Made by a program: the position numbers and the translations under genes. From positions 1 through 5,519 of the forward strand of contig CAMHMG010000201.1 of assembly GCA_946186175.1 (NCBI GenBank): a stretch of 5,519 nt of DNA. Direction: 5' to 3'. This DNA comes from an uncultured Clostridia bacterium (GTDB lineage: Bacteria; Bacillota; Clostridia; Lachnospirales; Lachnospiraceae). Shown here one piece after another: positions 1-5,442 of this stretch. The stretch's first letter is position 1; the number at the start of each line of letters is the position of its first letter. The notes under the pieces were generated by a model. The model worked only from the letters and a program-made list of their open reading frames with translations, did not search any database and had not been told where the DNA came from.

Positions 1-336
1 CGCCATCGCTGGCTAAAATCAATCCCGTTTTTACTGTTTCTGAAAACCAGTTCGCATAGACGTCGCACTCGAATTGCTACGCAATTCTCGTTCACGGGCA
101 TTCGCCCTATAAGCTCTCACAATGAATATCTCTCGTCCGCAAGCAGACATCGACATTCCCTGTTCGACCTTGCACGTCTCATTGCTTCTTGAAAAATCTT
201 TAAAGAATTTCAGGGTTGTTTCGTTGTTTAATCATCATTCATTTTTTATGGTTCATGTGCTTGACTATATGTATTGTATCTCTATATAAATCAAGCCTTT
301 GCGGTATGTTTAAGAGGCGTTTTCCTCACCGCAGCG
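1..336 (-). other. Structured non-coding leader, probably of an rRNA operon (partial)
   Basis: There is no convincing gene in this stretch. Read on the minus strand from the strong promoter at 343-371, it holds a run of hairpins. One is at 301-332 (GCGGT-GAGG, loop, CCTC, 8-base bulge, ACCGC). Another is at 259-296 (GCTTGA/TCAAGC outer arms with TATAT/ATATA inside). A near-palindrome centred on TCTTTAAAGA lies near 190-212 and may be boxA-like. Further hairpins are GTCTGC/GCGGAC at 135-148, GGGC/GCCC at 96-107 and GAATTGC/GCAATTC at 71-87. A strong promoter, a long structured untranslated RNA and no ribosome site followed by a family-like protein fit the leader of a 16S rRNA operon lying beyond the left edge. 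That identity is inference. A riboregulated mRNA leader or an independent ncRNA is possible. Confidence 0.42.
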
Positions 337-342
337 AAGACT

Positions 343-393
343 ATAATATCACAGTACAATTCAGATGTCAACACCTTTTTTTATTTTTTTAAA
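343..393 (-). promoter_or_regulatory. Strong sigma-A promoter with A-tract UP-like element
   Basis: On the minus strand the -35 box is a perfect TTGACA (366-371). The spacer is 17 bp and the -10 box is TATTAT (343-348), so transcription should start near 336. Immediately upstream of the -35 are two A7 tracts (376-382 and 384-390), the position and composition of an UP element that binds the RNA polymerase alpha C-terminal domain. This combination is typical of stable-RNA promoters. The A-tracts also encode the last residues and stop of the broken HAD gene upstream. Confidence 0.75.
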
Positions 394-885
394 GGTAATT
401 TCAAAATCTTCTTTATATCGTTATTTGTAAGACCGGTTTTATAATTAGGATGATATATATTTATTTCCTCTGGTCTATCAAACAACTTTTCATCGTCATC
501 AATTATTATGTTTTTTCCAACACTGTTTCTTCTTACTATAGTATTCTACTTCATTTTGTCTGCCTTTATTGGATAATGGAATAACGTCACTTATCTTAAT
601 TCCATATCTTTTAAGAGTACTTTCCAAATATTCATATGAATCAGTGTTATGTTCTTTTTCCCTCCCGGAACGCCATGTAGATATAAGAACAAGACGTAGA
701 ATATGTTGTTTTTCAAATTCTTTCCATAATCTACTGAGTGTTAAGAAACACTCGTTATTAAGTGAAAATGGTATCGCCCAATCTGATTCTTTATTCAGTA
801 CACCGTCAACATCGAGAAATACAGTCAACGATTCTTTGACTTTGGGCTTATTAAAGTAGGCTAATAATATGTTATTATGTATCAC
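381..885 (-). pseudogene. HAD-superfamily phosphatase-like protein, frameshifted
   Basis: The first frame, from a GTG at 885, runs 128 residues to a stop at 499-501. It contains a HAD motif I (FLDVDGVLN, residues 23-31) and a motif II-like VLISTWR (66-72), the pattern of small HAD domains such as those related to Swiss-army-knife RNA-repair proteins. The first frame ends in an unlikely tail (CWKKHNN). The neighbouring frame continues as KNIIIDDDEKLF, the acidic motif IV, then a tail containing YHPNYKTGLT, and stops at 381-383. From 885 to 381 is 505 bases, one more than a whole number of codons, so one extra base explains the break. The A6 run at 511-516 or the AAGAAGAAA run at 526-534 (minus-strand reading) are the likely sites. 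Without motif IV the short product should be inactive. The start is unsure: the GTG has no ribosome site and precedes the predicted -10 box. A TTG at 826-828, just before TVFLDVDG, is an alternative. A sequencing error is possible. Confidence 0.7.
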
Positions 886-893
886 TTTGTCAA
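864..893 (-). promoter_or_regulatory. Promoter of the HAD-like gene
   Basis: On the minus strand there is TTGACA (888-893), an 18-bp spacer and TATTAT (864-869). Transcription would begin near 857, inside the longest version of the HAD reading frame, which argues against the GTG start at 885. It points away from the nrtR promoter, so the two promoters are back to back about 70 bp apart. Confidence 0.5.
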
Positions 894-964
894 TTTATTT
901 ATTAAAGAATGTACTCCTGAAAAACCACTTTTCTTATGATCTAATAATATTTTTAAAATACCCC

Positions 965-993
965 TTGACATAAATAGTATATTGTACTATATT
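965..993 (+). promoter_or_regulatory. Promoter of the nrtR-pncA-pncB cluster
   Basis: Perfect TTGACA (965-970), a 17-bp spacer and TATATT (988-993), which predicts a start near 1000 and a 5' untranslated region of about 47 bases before the nrtR ATG. The spacer and the start point are each covered by one copy of a palindrome (974-990 and 998-1014), so binding there would block RNA polymerase directly. Confidence 0.78.
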
Positions 994-1014
994 CTAAGTA
1001 GTACACAGTACTAT
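974..1014. promoter_or_regulatory. Twin palindromic operators, probably for NrtR
   Basis: Two 17-bp palindromes lie with centres 24 bp apart. Copy 1 (974-990) is ATAGTAT, three bases, GTACTAT. Copy 2 (998-1014) is GTAGTAC, three bases, GTACTAT. Each has six of seven arm pairs matching. The 10-base string GTACTATATT occurs in both, at 984-993 and 1008-1017. Copy 1 fills the spacer and enters the -10 box, and copy 2 covers the predicted start point. NrtR proteins are known to repress NAD genes from palindromic sites and to be released by ADP-ribose-type ligands. That this pair is the NrtR site is inferred from position and repetition. I did not compare it with a published NrtR matrix. Confidence 0.62.
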
Positions 1015-1046
1015 ATTAATATTATAACAGATTAGGAGAGTTATTA

Positions 1047-1790
1047 ATGGACAAAGATGAACAAGCTTTTCTGGCTAATTATAATCCTGATCAATATAAA
1101 CGTCCATCCGTTACAGCTGATATTGTTGTATTTACATTGGACAGAGATAATGATCTGAATATTTTACTTATTAAAAGAAAAGGACATCCTTTCAAAGACT
1201 GTTGGGCCATTCCGGGTGGGTTTTTGGAAGTAGATGAAGAGTCTGTTGATGAAACAGCCAGTCGCGAGCTATATGAAGAAACCGGTATCAAAGATGTATA
1301 TTTGAAACAACTATATACTTTTAGTAATCCGGACAGAGACCCCAGAACCCATGTCGTTTCTGTAGCTTATACTGCTTTAGTTCCCAAGCAGCAGCTTAGT
1401 ATACAGGCAGGAGATGATGCCAAAGAAGCAAGATTATTTAAAATACAATATGATATTGAAGGTATGAAATTCATAAGTGATGACATTACTATTTCTGAAA
1501 CAATGTTGGCATTCGATCACAAAGATATTATAAGAACTGCTATTATGCGAATCAGAGGACGAATTGATTACGAACCGGATGCATTTGAATTGCTTAGGGA
1601 TAAAAACGAATTTACTATATATGAACTTAAGCGTATTTACGAGAGTATTAAGAATACCACCTTGAATACGGCAAATTTCAGAAAATCATTTATACGAAAT
1701 TATGTTAATACCGGCATATGCATCGATTTGAATAAGAAACGCACAGATACCGGTAAGCGTGCTGCAGAACTATATAAATATAACAATTAA
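1047..1790 (+). CDS. nrtR: NrtR-type Nudix-related transcriptional regulator of NAD metabolism
   Basis: A 247-residue protein with an N-terminal Nudix domain (about 20-150) and a C-terminal winged-helix-like part (about 165-245), the architecture of NrtR repressors. The Nudix domain shows KRKGHPF, CWAIPGGFLEVDE (52-64), the catalytic-type RELYEETG (73-80) and YTFSNPDRDPR (90-100) followed by VVSVAY. The last stretch is characteristic of NrtR and related ADP-ribose-binding Nudix proteins. The tail contains FTIYELKRIYESI and RTDTGKRAAELY. The ATG is preceded by AGGAGAG at a normal distance. The gene is first in an operon with pncA and pncB, both NAD-salvage genes, and has paired palindromes on its promoter, so autoregulation is likely. 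The REXXEE residues are intact, so hydrolase activity cannot be excluded, but the Nudix box has one extra residue between its conserved Gly and the Arg. An ADP-ribose or nucleotide hydrolase with a DNA-binding tail is the alternative reading. Confidence 0.85.
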   Translation: MDKDEQAFLANYNPDQYKRPSVTADIVVFTLDRDNDLNILLIKRKGHPFKDCWAIPGGFLEVDEESVDETASRELYEETGIKDVYLKQLYTFSNPDRDPRTHVVSVAYTALVPKQQLSIQAGDDAKEARLFKIQYDIEGMKFISDDITISETMLAFDHKDIIRTAIMRIRGRIDYEPDAFELLRDKNEFTIYELKRIYESIKNTTLNTANFRKSFIRNYVNTGICIDLNKKRTDTGKRAAELYKYNN

Positions 1791-1806
1791 AGAAAGGATG
1801 AGTATT

Positions 1807-2340
1807 ATGAAGAAATTACTTATTGTTGTTGATATGCAGAATGATTTTGTCACTGGCTGTCTCGGAACAGAAGAGGCAAAAGCTATTGTACCAAAGGTAG
1901 TTGACCTTGTTCAGAATTTTGATGGTGATGTATGGTTTACCAGAGACACTCACCAATCAGATTATATGGAAACACAGGAAGGGAAGAAGCTGCCTGTTAT
2001 TCACTGTATAGAGGGTACAGAAGGATGGGAGATCATTCCTGAACTAGTAAGCTTTACAGAGAAAGCAGATAAAATATTTGATAAGCCTACCTTCGGCAGT
2101 ATCGCTCTTGCAGATGAACTTAGAAAGATTCAAAGCTCTACCGATATCGAGCACTATGATGAAATTAATCTTTGCGGGGTATGTACCGGAATATGTGTCA
2201 TAAGCAACGCAATGCTTGCAAAGGCTGTTACTCCCGAAACCCCAATTAATATTATAGCTTCTGCATGTGCTTGTGTATCACCGGACAGTCACGAGACTGC
2301 TCTTAATGCTATGAAAACATGCCAGATAGATGTAATATGA
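1807..2340 (+). CDS. pncA: Nicotinamidase (isochorismatase-fold cysteine hydrolase)
   Basis: A 177-residue cytosolic enzyme expected to hydrolyse nicotinamide to nicotinate and ammonia, the first step of the deamidating NAD-salvage route. The isochorismatase-fold triad is visible: Asp9 in VVDMQNDF, Lys93 in DKPTFGS and nucleophile Cys130 in CGVCTGICVISNA. Likely metal ligands of nicotinamidases are present as Asp47 and His49 (TRDTH) and His66 in the conserved HC(x)xGT(x)GW block. Length fits the short bacterial nicotinamidases. I chose the ATG at 1807 because AAAGGA lies 8 bases upstream. The ATG at 1798 would sit directly against that ribosome site, and an ATG at 1759 would overlap nrtR. Only 16 bases separate it from nrtR, so the two are co-transcribed. 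The downstream neighbour PncB uses its product, which favours nicotinamidase over other members of the family. Confidence 0.88.
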   Translation: MKKLLIVVDMQNDFVTGCLGTEEAKAIVPKVVDLVQNFDGDVWFTRDTHQSDYMETQEGKKLPVIHCIEGTEGWEIIPELVSFTEKADKIFDKPTFGSIALADELRKIQSSTDIEHYDEINLCGVCTGICVISNAMLAKAVTPETPINIIASACACVSPDSHETALNAMKTCQIDVI

Positions 2341-2375
2341 TATTTCAATCCTTCAAAAGTAAGATTGAACTCACT

Positions 2376-2422
2376 GAGAGTAATGGTTTAGTATAGTCTT
2401 AACTAGTTGCACCATTACTTTT
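2376..2422 (+). terminator. Hairpin between pncA and pncB, possible attenuator or weak terminator
   Basis: AGTAATGGT (2379-2387) pairs perfectly with ACCATTACT (2411-2419). Wobble pairs can lengthen the stem outward, and an inner TAGT/ACTA stem closes part of the 23-base loop. A short U-tract (TTTT then AATT) follows. A second perfect hairpin, TTCAATC/GATTGAA, lies just upstream at 2344-2350/2363-2369. The U-tract is short and the loop long, so termination may be partial or regulated. An exact TATAAT sits downstream at 2440-2445, but I see no good -35 box for it. The arms do not match the 974-1014 operators in spacing. Confidence 0.38.
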
Positions 2423-2472
2423 AATTAACGAAACTAAATTATAATTAATAAAGAAAGACGAGGTATATAATT

Positions 2473-3687
2473 ATGAGATTACCACAGATAATCAATTCAT
2501 TATTAGAGACCGATTTATACAAATTTTCAATGGGAATGGCAATTTATCATCAATTCCCCGATTACAAAACTACTTGGACATTTAAATGCAGAAACAAAGA
2601 TGTATTCTTCACTCCTGAAATGGTCGAGGAAATCAAAGAACAGCTTGTTGCATATTGTAACCTGAGATTTAGTGAAGACGAACTTGCATACCTTGATAAT
2701 ATCAAGTGGTTTAAGGGTTCATATATTGATTTTCTTCGTATCTGGCAGCCACGATATGAGGATTTCGAGATCACAACAGATTCTGACTGCGGTCTGACCA
2801 TTGAGACAAAGGGTACCTGGCTCAATACATCAATGTATGAAATTCCTACGTTAGCTATTGTTAATGAGGTATACTTCAGAATGCAGTATGACTATGACGA
2901 ACTTATGGAAAGCTTTAAGGAACGCTTAGAAGACAAATTCAACAAGCTCAAAACCTGCAAATGGTACGCCAGAAATTTCTCAGAGTTTGGATTAAGAAGA
3001 AGATTATCATCCGAGGCTCAGGAAATGGCTGTAGAAAAATTCACACATCTTAAAGATACAATCGGCTGCAATTCTGTATTTATCGGCACCAGTAACGTGT
3101 ATCTTGCCAAAAAATTCGGTATAACCCCTGTCGGCACCATGGCGCATGAGTGGATAATGTGTGTGGGACAGGGCAATCATAAACATAACCCTGCATATTC
3201 TAATTGGTATGCTCTCGAGGCATGGGTCAAAGAATATGGCATATTAAATGGAACCGCTTTAACCGATGCCATTACAACCGACTGTTTCTTAAAAGATTTT
3301 CAGCTCACCTACGCAACACTATTCTCAGGAGTCAGACATGATTCAGGAGACCCTATTGAATGGGGAGATAAAATGATCAAGCATTATGAATCTCTTGGCA
3401 TTGACCCTAAGAATAAAACTCTGCTCTTCTCAGACAGTCTGGACTTTGAAAAAACTACGGAAATCTTCCATCATTTTAACGGTCGTGCTAATGTTGCTTT
3501 TGGTATTGGTACCTATCTGTCAAATGATACATGCATAGAACCGCTTAATATAGTTATGAAGACAACCATGTGTAACGGTCAGGATGTTGCAAAGATTTCC
3601 GATACACCGGGTAAAGGTATGTGTAAAAATCCTGAATATGTGGAATATCTGCAAAGATGTATTGACTGGCGTATGGCTCATGAATAG
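2473..3687 (+). CDS. pncB: Nicotinate phosphoribosyltransferase
   Basis: A 404-residue enzyme that joins nicotinate to phosphoribosyl pyrophosphate, with ATP hydrolysis, to make nicotinate mononucleotide for NAD synthesis. The length and the order of motifs match the E. coli PncB type, which is about 400 residues. The motifs are LLETDLYKFSMGMAI near the N-terminus, FGLRRRLSSEAQE (172-184), GTSNVYLAKKF (205-215), GTMAHEW with the family's phosphorylated-type histidine at His225, RHDSGDP (288-294), LLFSDSLDF (317-325), FGIGTYLSND (343-352) and the C-terminal KISDTPGK. A GAGG ribosome site lies 9 bases before the ATG. It is separated from pncA by 132 bases with two hairpins, so it is either read through from the nrtR promoter or has its own weak promoter. 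I see no truncation or missing key residue. It ends 9 bases from the stop of the convergent glycosyltransferase gene. Confidence 0.95.
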   Translation: MRLPQIINSLLETDLYKFSMGMAIYHQFPDYKTTWTFKCRNKDVFFTPEMVEEIKEQLVAYCNLRFSEDELAYLDNIKWFKGSYIDFLRIWQPRYEDFEITTDSDCGLTIETKGTWLNTSMYEIPTLAIVNEVYFRMQYDYDELMESFKERLEDKFNKLKTCKWYARNFSEFGLRRRLSSEAQEMAVEKFTHLKDTIGCNSVFIGTSNVYLAKKFGITPVGTMAHEWIMCVGQGNHKHNPAYSNWYALEAWVKEYGILNGTALTDAITTDCFLKDFQLTYATLFSGVRHDSGDPIEWGDKMIKHYESLGIDPKNKTLLFSDSLDFEKTTEIFHHFNGRANVAFGIGTYLSNDTCIEPLNIVMKTTMCNGQDVAKISDTPGKGMCKNPEYVEYLQRCIDWRMAHE

Positions 3688-3706
3688 TTTCTTATACTAT
3701 TCTTTT
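3682..3706 (+). terminator. Hairpin across the two convergent stop codons
   Basis: GAATAGT (3682-3688) pairs with ACTATTC (3696-3702) around a 7-base loop, followed by TTTT (3703-3706). The TAG stop of pncB lies in the left arm and the TAG stop of the opposing glycosyltransferase gene lies in the right arm. The stem is AT-rich and the U-tract short, so it is a weak terminator for pncB. In the minus direction no U-tract follows. Confidence 0.42.
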
Positions 3707-5079
3707 ACCAGCTTATTATAAGCCTTGATCTGAACTTTTTTCCCGAGAGAATGGTTCACAACTCCTGCTGCCACTCCGATTATCCACACAAACTTTCCTC
3801 CTATCAGGAATGCAAACAGGATCATCAGAATGATAGCACACACCCAGAAACAAAGTTGAAATTTGCCTGTTTCCTGATTCAACCTCTTCATAAAGTCCTC
3901 TCCATTGGAAGTATGAGGCGCACTTTCGATATAATCTGCTGCGCCGGCAGTACCGGAACAGGCACGAAACTCTGCACTGCAATCAGCCGCTGCCATAGAA
4001 TATGATGAATCCTGCAGTATCTCTGATACTGCAGTTTTAATTCCTGAAACAGAATCATCTTTAAGTATCTTTCCTGCGCCAATCTCCGCAGTTCTCATTG
4101 CTACAGCATACTGCTCACTTGTCTGTGGATAGAGCACTAGCGGAGTGGCCATATATAGACTCTCTGAAACACTGTTCATGCCGCAATGTGTAATGAAAAC
4201 ATCTGCACGTGATAATACATCTAACTGATCCACATAAGGATGTACAGTGAAATTATCAGGAATCGTACCTAGAGATTTCTGATCTAATGCATTTCCACAC
4301 GAAAGGATAACATCAACCTCCATATTTCCCAACGCCTCCATACATTTAGTATAGAAATCCGGACGATCATTTATAACTGTTCCCATAGAAATATAAACCA
4401 ACGGCCTATCCTTCTTCTTGTTTGGCTCTGCCTTTGAGAAAACAGATGGTCCAACAAATGAATACAGATCAGAAAAGACTTTACCAAAAGGCTGGAATTG
4501 ACGAGATGTATATACGATTGATTCCGTTTGATTATCACTCTGCACCAGCGTCAACGCATTTTTGACATGGTATCCATAAGGTTCTAACTTCTTAAGTTCC
4601 TTCCCTATCTTTGGAAGTCCAAGAATCATGTCAGCTAATTCTCTGGGACTCTGCTTCATGTAGGTGGAAGAAAGCTGGTTAAATGCAAAGGTGCTGGTAG
4701 AGACTACCATCGGTATCTGATATTTCCACGCATTTAACTTTCCCCAAAAACATGCAGAATCCGTGTAGACTACATCCGGTTGAAATTCTTTAAACTCCTT
4801 AGACAGGAACTCGTCCATAGCCAGTGTAATCCTTATATCCTGAATCGCCATCTCTGTTGTATTAATTCTCTTAATTTCGGCCTCTTCCTTTTCCGACAGT
4901 TCCGGCAAATACTTGTCACAGGATACAAACTCCGCACCTGTATCACGAATCTTCTTCTCAAATTCAACAAAAGAATAGAACTTTACCTTATCTCCCCTGC
5001 TAACTAACTCCGCTGCCACCGGCAGCATCGGATTAGTATGCCCATGGGCCGGAATACAAAAACAAGCAATTCTCTTCAT
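3697..5079 (-). CDS. MGT/UGT-type glycosyltransferase with C-terminal membrane hairpin
   Basis: A 460-residue GT-B-fold glycosyltransferase of the macrolide-glycosyltransferase (GT1, OleD-like) type, expected to move a sugar from a UDP- or NDP-sugar to a small lipophilic acceptor. The N-terminal PAHGHTNPMLP holds the catalytic-type His14, and Asp107 in VYTDSACFWGK matches its usual partner. YISMGT (229-234) begins the donor-binding half. HPYVDQLDVLSRADVFITHCG followed by MNS (280-303) and YPQTSEQ (317-323) form the nucleotide-sugar signature. Soluble relatives end near 400 residues. This one adds about 60, with hydrophobic spans at about 407-427 and 430-446 and a basic tail (KKVQIKAYNKLVKE), so it is probably membrane-anchored. 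The ATG overlaps the stop of the AbrB-like gene by one base (TAATG), with AAGGAGG 10 bases upstream inside that gene, implying coupled translation. Acceptor and donor cannot be read from the sequence. Drug or antibiotic inactivation and lipid glycosylation are both possible. Confidence 0.85.
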   Translation of the reverse strand: MKRIACFCIPAHGHTNPMLPVAAELVSRGDKVKFYSFVEFEKKIRDTGAEFVSCDKYLPELSEKEEAEIKRINTTEMAIQDIRITLAMDEFLSKEFKEFQPDVVYTDSACFWGKLNAWKYQIPMVVSTSTFAFNQLSSTYMKQSPRELADMILGLPKIGKELKKLEPYGYHVKNALTLVQSDNQTESIVYTSRQFQPFGKVFSDLYSFVGPSVFSKAEPNKKKDRPLVYISMGTVINDRPDFYTKCMEALGNMEVDVILSCGNALDQKSLGTIPDNFTVHPYVDQLDVLSRADVFITHCGMNSVSESLYMATPLVLYPQTSEQYAVAMRTAEIGAGKILKDDSVSGIKTAVSEILQDSSYSMAAADCSAEFRACSGTAGAADYIESAPHTSNGEDFMKRLNQETGKFQLCFWVCAIILMILFAFLIGGKFVWIIGVAAGVVNHSLGKKVQIKAYNKLVKE

Positions 5080-5294
5080 TACTTCTTCTCCTCCTTATCG
5101 TCAAAAACCACCTCAAATAATTCCCCCAATGATGTCTTGCGGGGAATTACAATTCCCTTCTCTTCATCTCCAAACATAAACAGTGTATCTCCGGGCTTAA
5201 TCCCAAATACATCTCTTGCCTGCTTAGGAATCACTATCTGTCCTTTCTCTCCAACAGTTGCTGTCCATGCGTATTTACCTTCAAGCTCATTCAT
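5079..5294 (-). CDS. AbrB/MazE/SpoVT-family DNA-binding regulator
   Basis: A 71-residue protein with one swapped-hairpin AbrB domain at about residues 11-50. It shows the signature TATVGEKGQIVIPKQARDVF, then GIKPGD (31-36) and a second strand pair ending GIVIPRK. The rest is a short charged tail (FDDKEEKK). Such proteins bind DNA as dimers and are transition-state regulators, antitoxins or local repressors. No toxin gene lies beside it, so a local regulator is the better reading. I start it at the ATG at 5292-5294 because GAGGTG lies 6 bases upstream. A longer reading frame opens at 5333, but that codon falls inside the -10 box and the added residues look non-coding. It shares one base with the glycosyltransferase start. 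The 27-bp palindrome on its promoter suggests that it represses its own operon. Confidence 0.88.
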   Translation of the reverse strand: MNELEGKYAWTATVGEKGQIVIPKQARDVFGIKPGDTLFMFGDEEKGIVIPRKTSLGELFEVVFDDKEEKK

Positions 5295-5309
5295 TTGGTT
5301 CACCTCACA

Positions 5310-5336
5310 AGTATGATTTGTTATACAAATCATACT
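5310..5336. promoter_or_regulatory. 27-bp perfect palindrome, probable operator of the AbrB-like protein
   Basis: AGTATGATTTG (5310-5320) and CAAATCATACT (5326-5336) are perfect 11-bp inverted arms around TTATA. The palindrome covers the whole -10 box and the predicted transcription start near 5322, so occupancy would exclude RNA polymerase. AbrB-like proteins often bind AT-rich sites and their own promoters. Assignment to the AbrB-like product is inference. As RNA it would be cut by the start point, so it is better read as a DNA site than a hairpin. Confidence 0.65.
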
Positions 5337-5357
5337 TTAGTTACAAAGTAATGTCAA
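5329..5357 (-). promoter_or_regulatory. Promoter of the AbrB-glycosyltransferase operon
   Basis: On the minus strand there is perfect TTGACA (5352-5357), a 17-bp spacer and TATGAT (5329-5334), with an A6 tract just upstream of the -35 box. The predicted start near 5322 leaves a short leader of about 28 bases before the ATG, containing the GAGGTG ribosome site. Confidence 0.78.
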
Positions 5358-5409
5358 CAGTTTTTTCATTTATAAAGTTCTTGATAAACTGTGTACCCAA
5401 AATTAGCAT

Positions 5410-5432
5410 AAAAAAAGGTACCCAGAGGTACC
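5410..5432 (-). terminator. Second terminator hairpin downstream of the tRNA
   Basis: On the minus strand GGTACC, loop TCTG, GGTACC is followed by seven T residues (5410-5416). Because GGTACC is itself a palindrome, the two copies are both direct and inverted repeats. It lies behind the longer terminator at 5443-5484 and would stop read-through from the tRNA before the promoter of the AbrB-like operon. Confidence 0.55.
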
Positions 5433-5442
5433 AAAAACTTAT

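Noticed and set aside
31..156. A 41-codon minus-strand reading frame with ATG starts at 156 and 150
   Set aside because: It lies inside the structured leader, its sequence is shaped by the hairpin arms, it has no properly spaced ribosome site and it resembles no family I know. Frames like this commonly appear by chance in RNA leaders.
569..859. A 96-residue plus-strand reading frame
   Set aside because: It is antisense to the HAD-like gene, whose frame shows clear family motifs, and it has no ribosome site or recognisable domain.
1759..1806. Upstream starts for pncA at 1759 and 1798
   Set aside because: The first overlaps the nrtR coding end, and the second abuts the ribosome site. The ATG at 1807 has correct spacing and yields the usual N-terminus with the catalytic Asp at residue 9.
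2389..2405. Possible third NrtR operator (TAGTA...AACTA) between pncA and pncB
   Set aside because: The half-sites are separated by 7 bases instead of 5 and one arm mismatches, so it fits RNA hairpin structure better than the operator at the main promoter.
2417..2445. Separate pncB promoter using the exact TATAAT at 2440-2445
   Set aside because: At 16-18 bp upstream there is no hexamer resembling TTGACA, and AT-rich gaps give TATAAT by chance. I mention it but do not annotate it as a promoter.
5079..5294. AbrB-like protein as the antitoxin of a toxin-antitoxin pair
   Set aside because: The downstream partner is a 460-residue glycosyltransferase, and no small PIN, MazF or other toxin-like frame is adjacent.
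5358..5391. CAGTTT/AAACTG inverted repeat upstream of the AbrB operon promoter
   Set aside because: Only six base pairs around a 22-base loop in AT-rich DNA; expected by chance and not followed by a U-tract.
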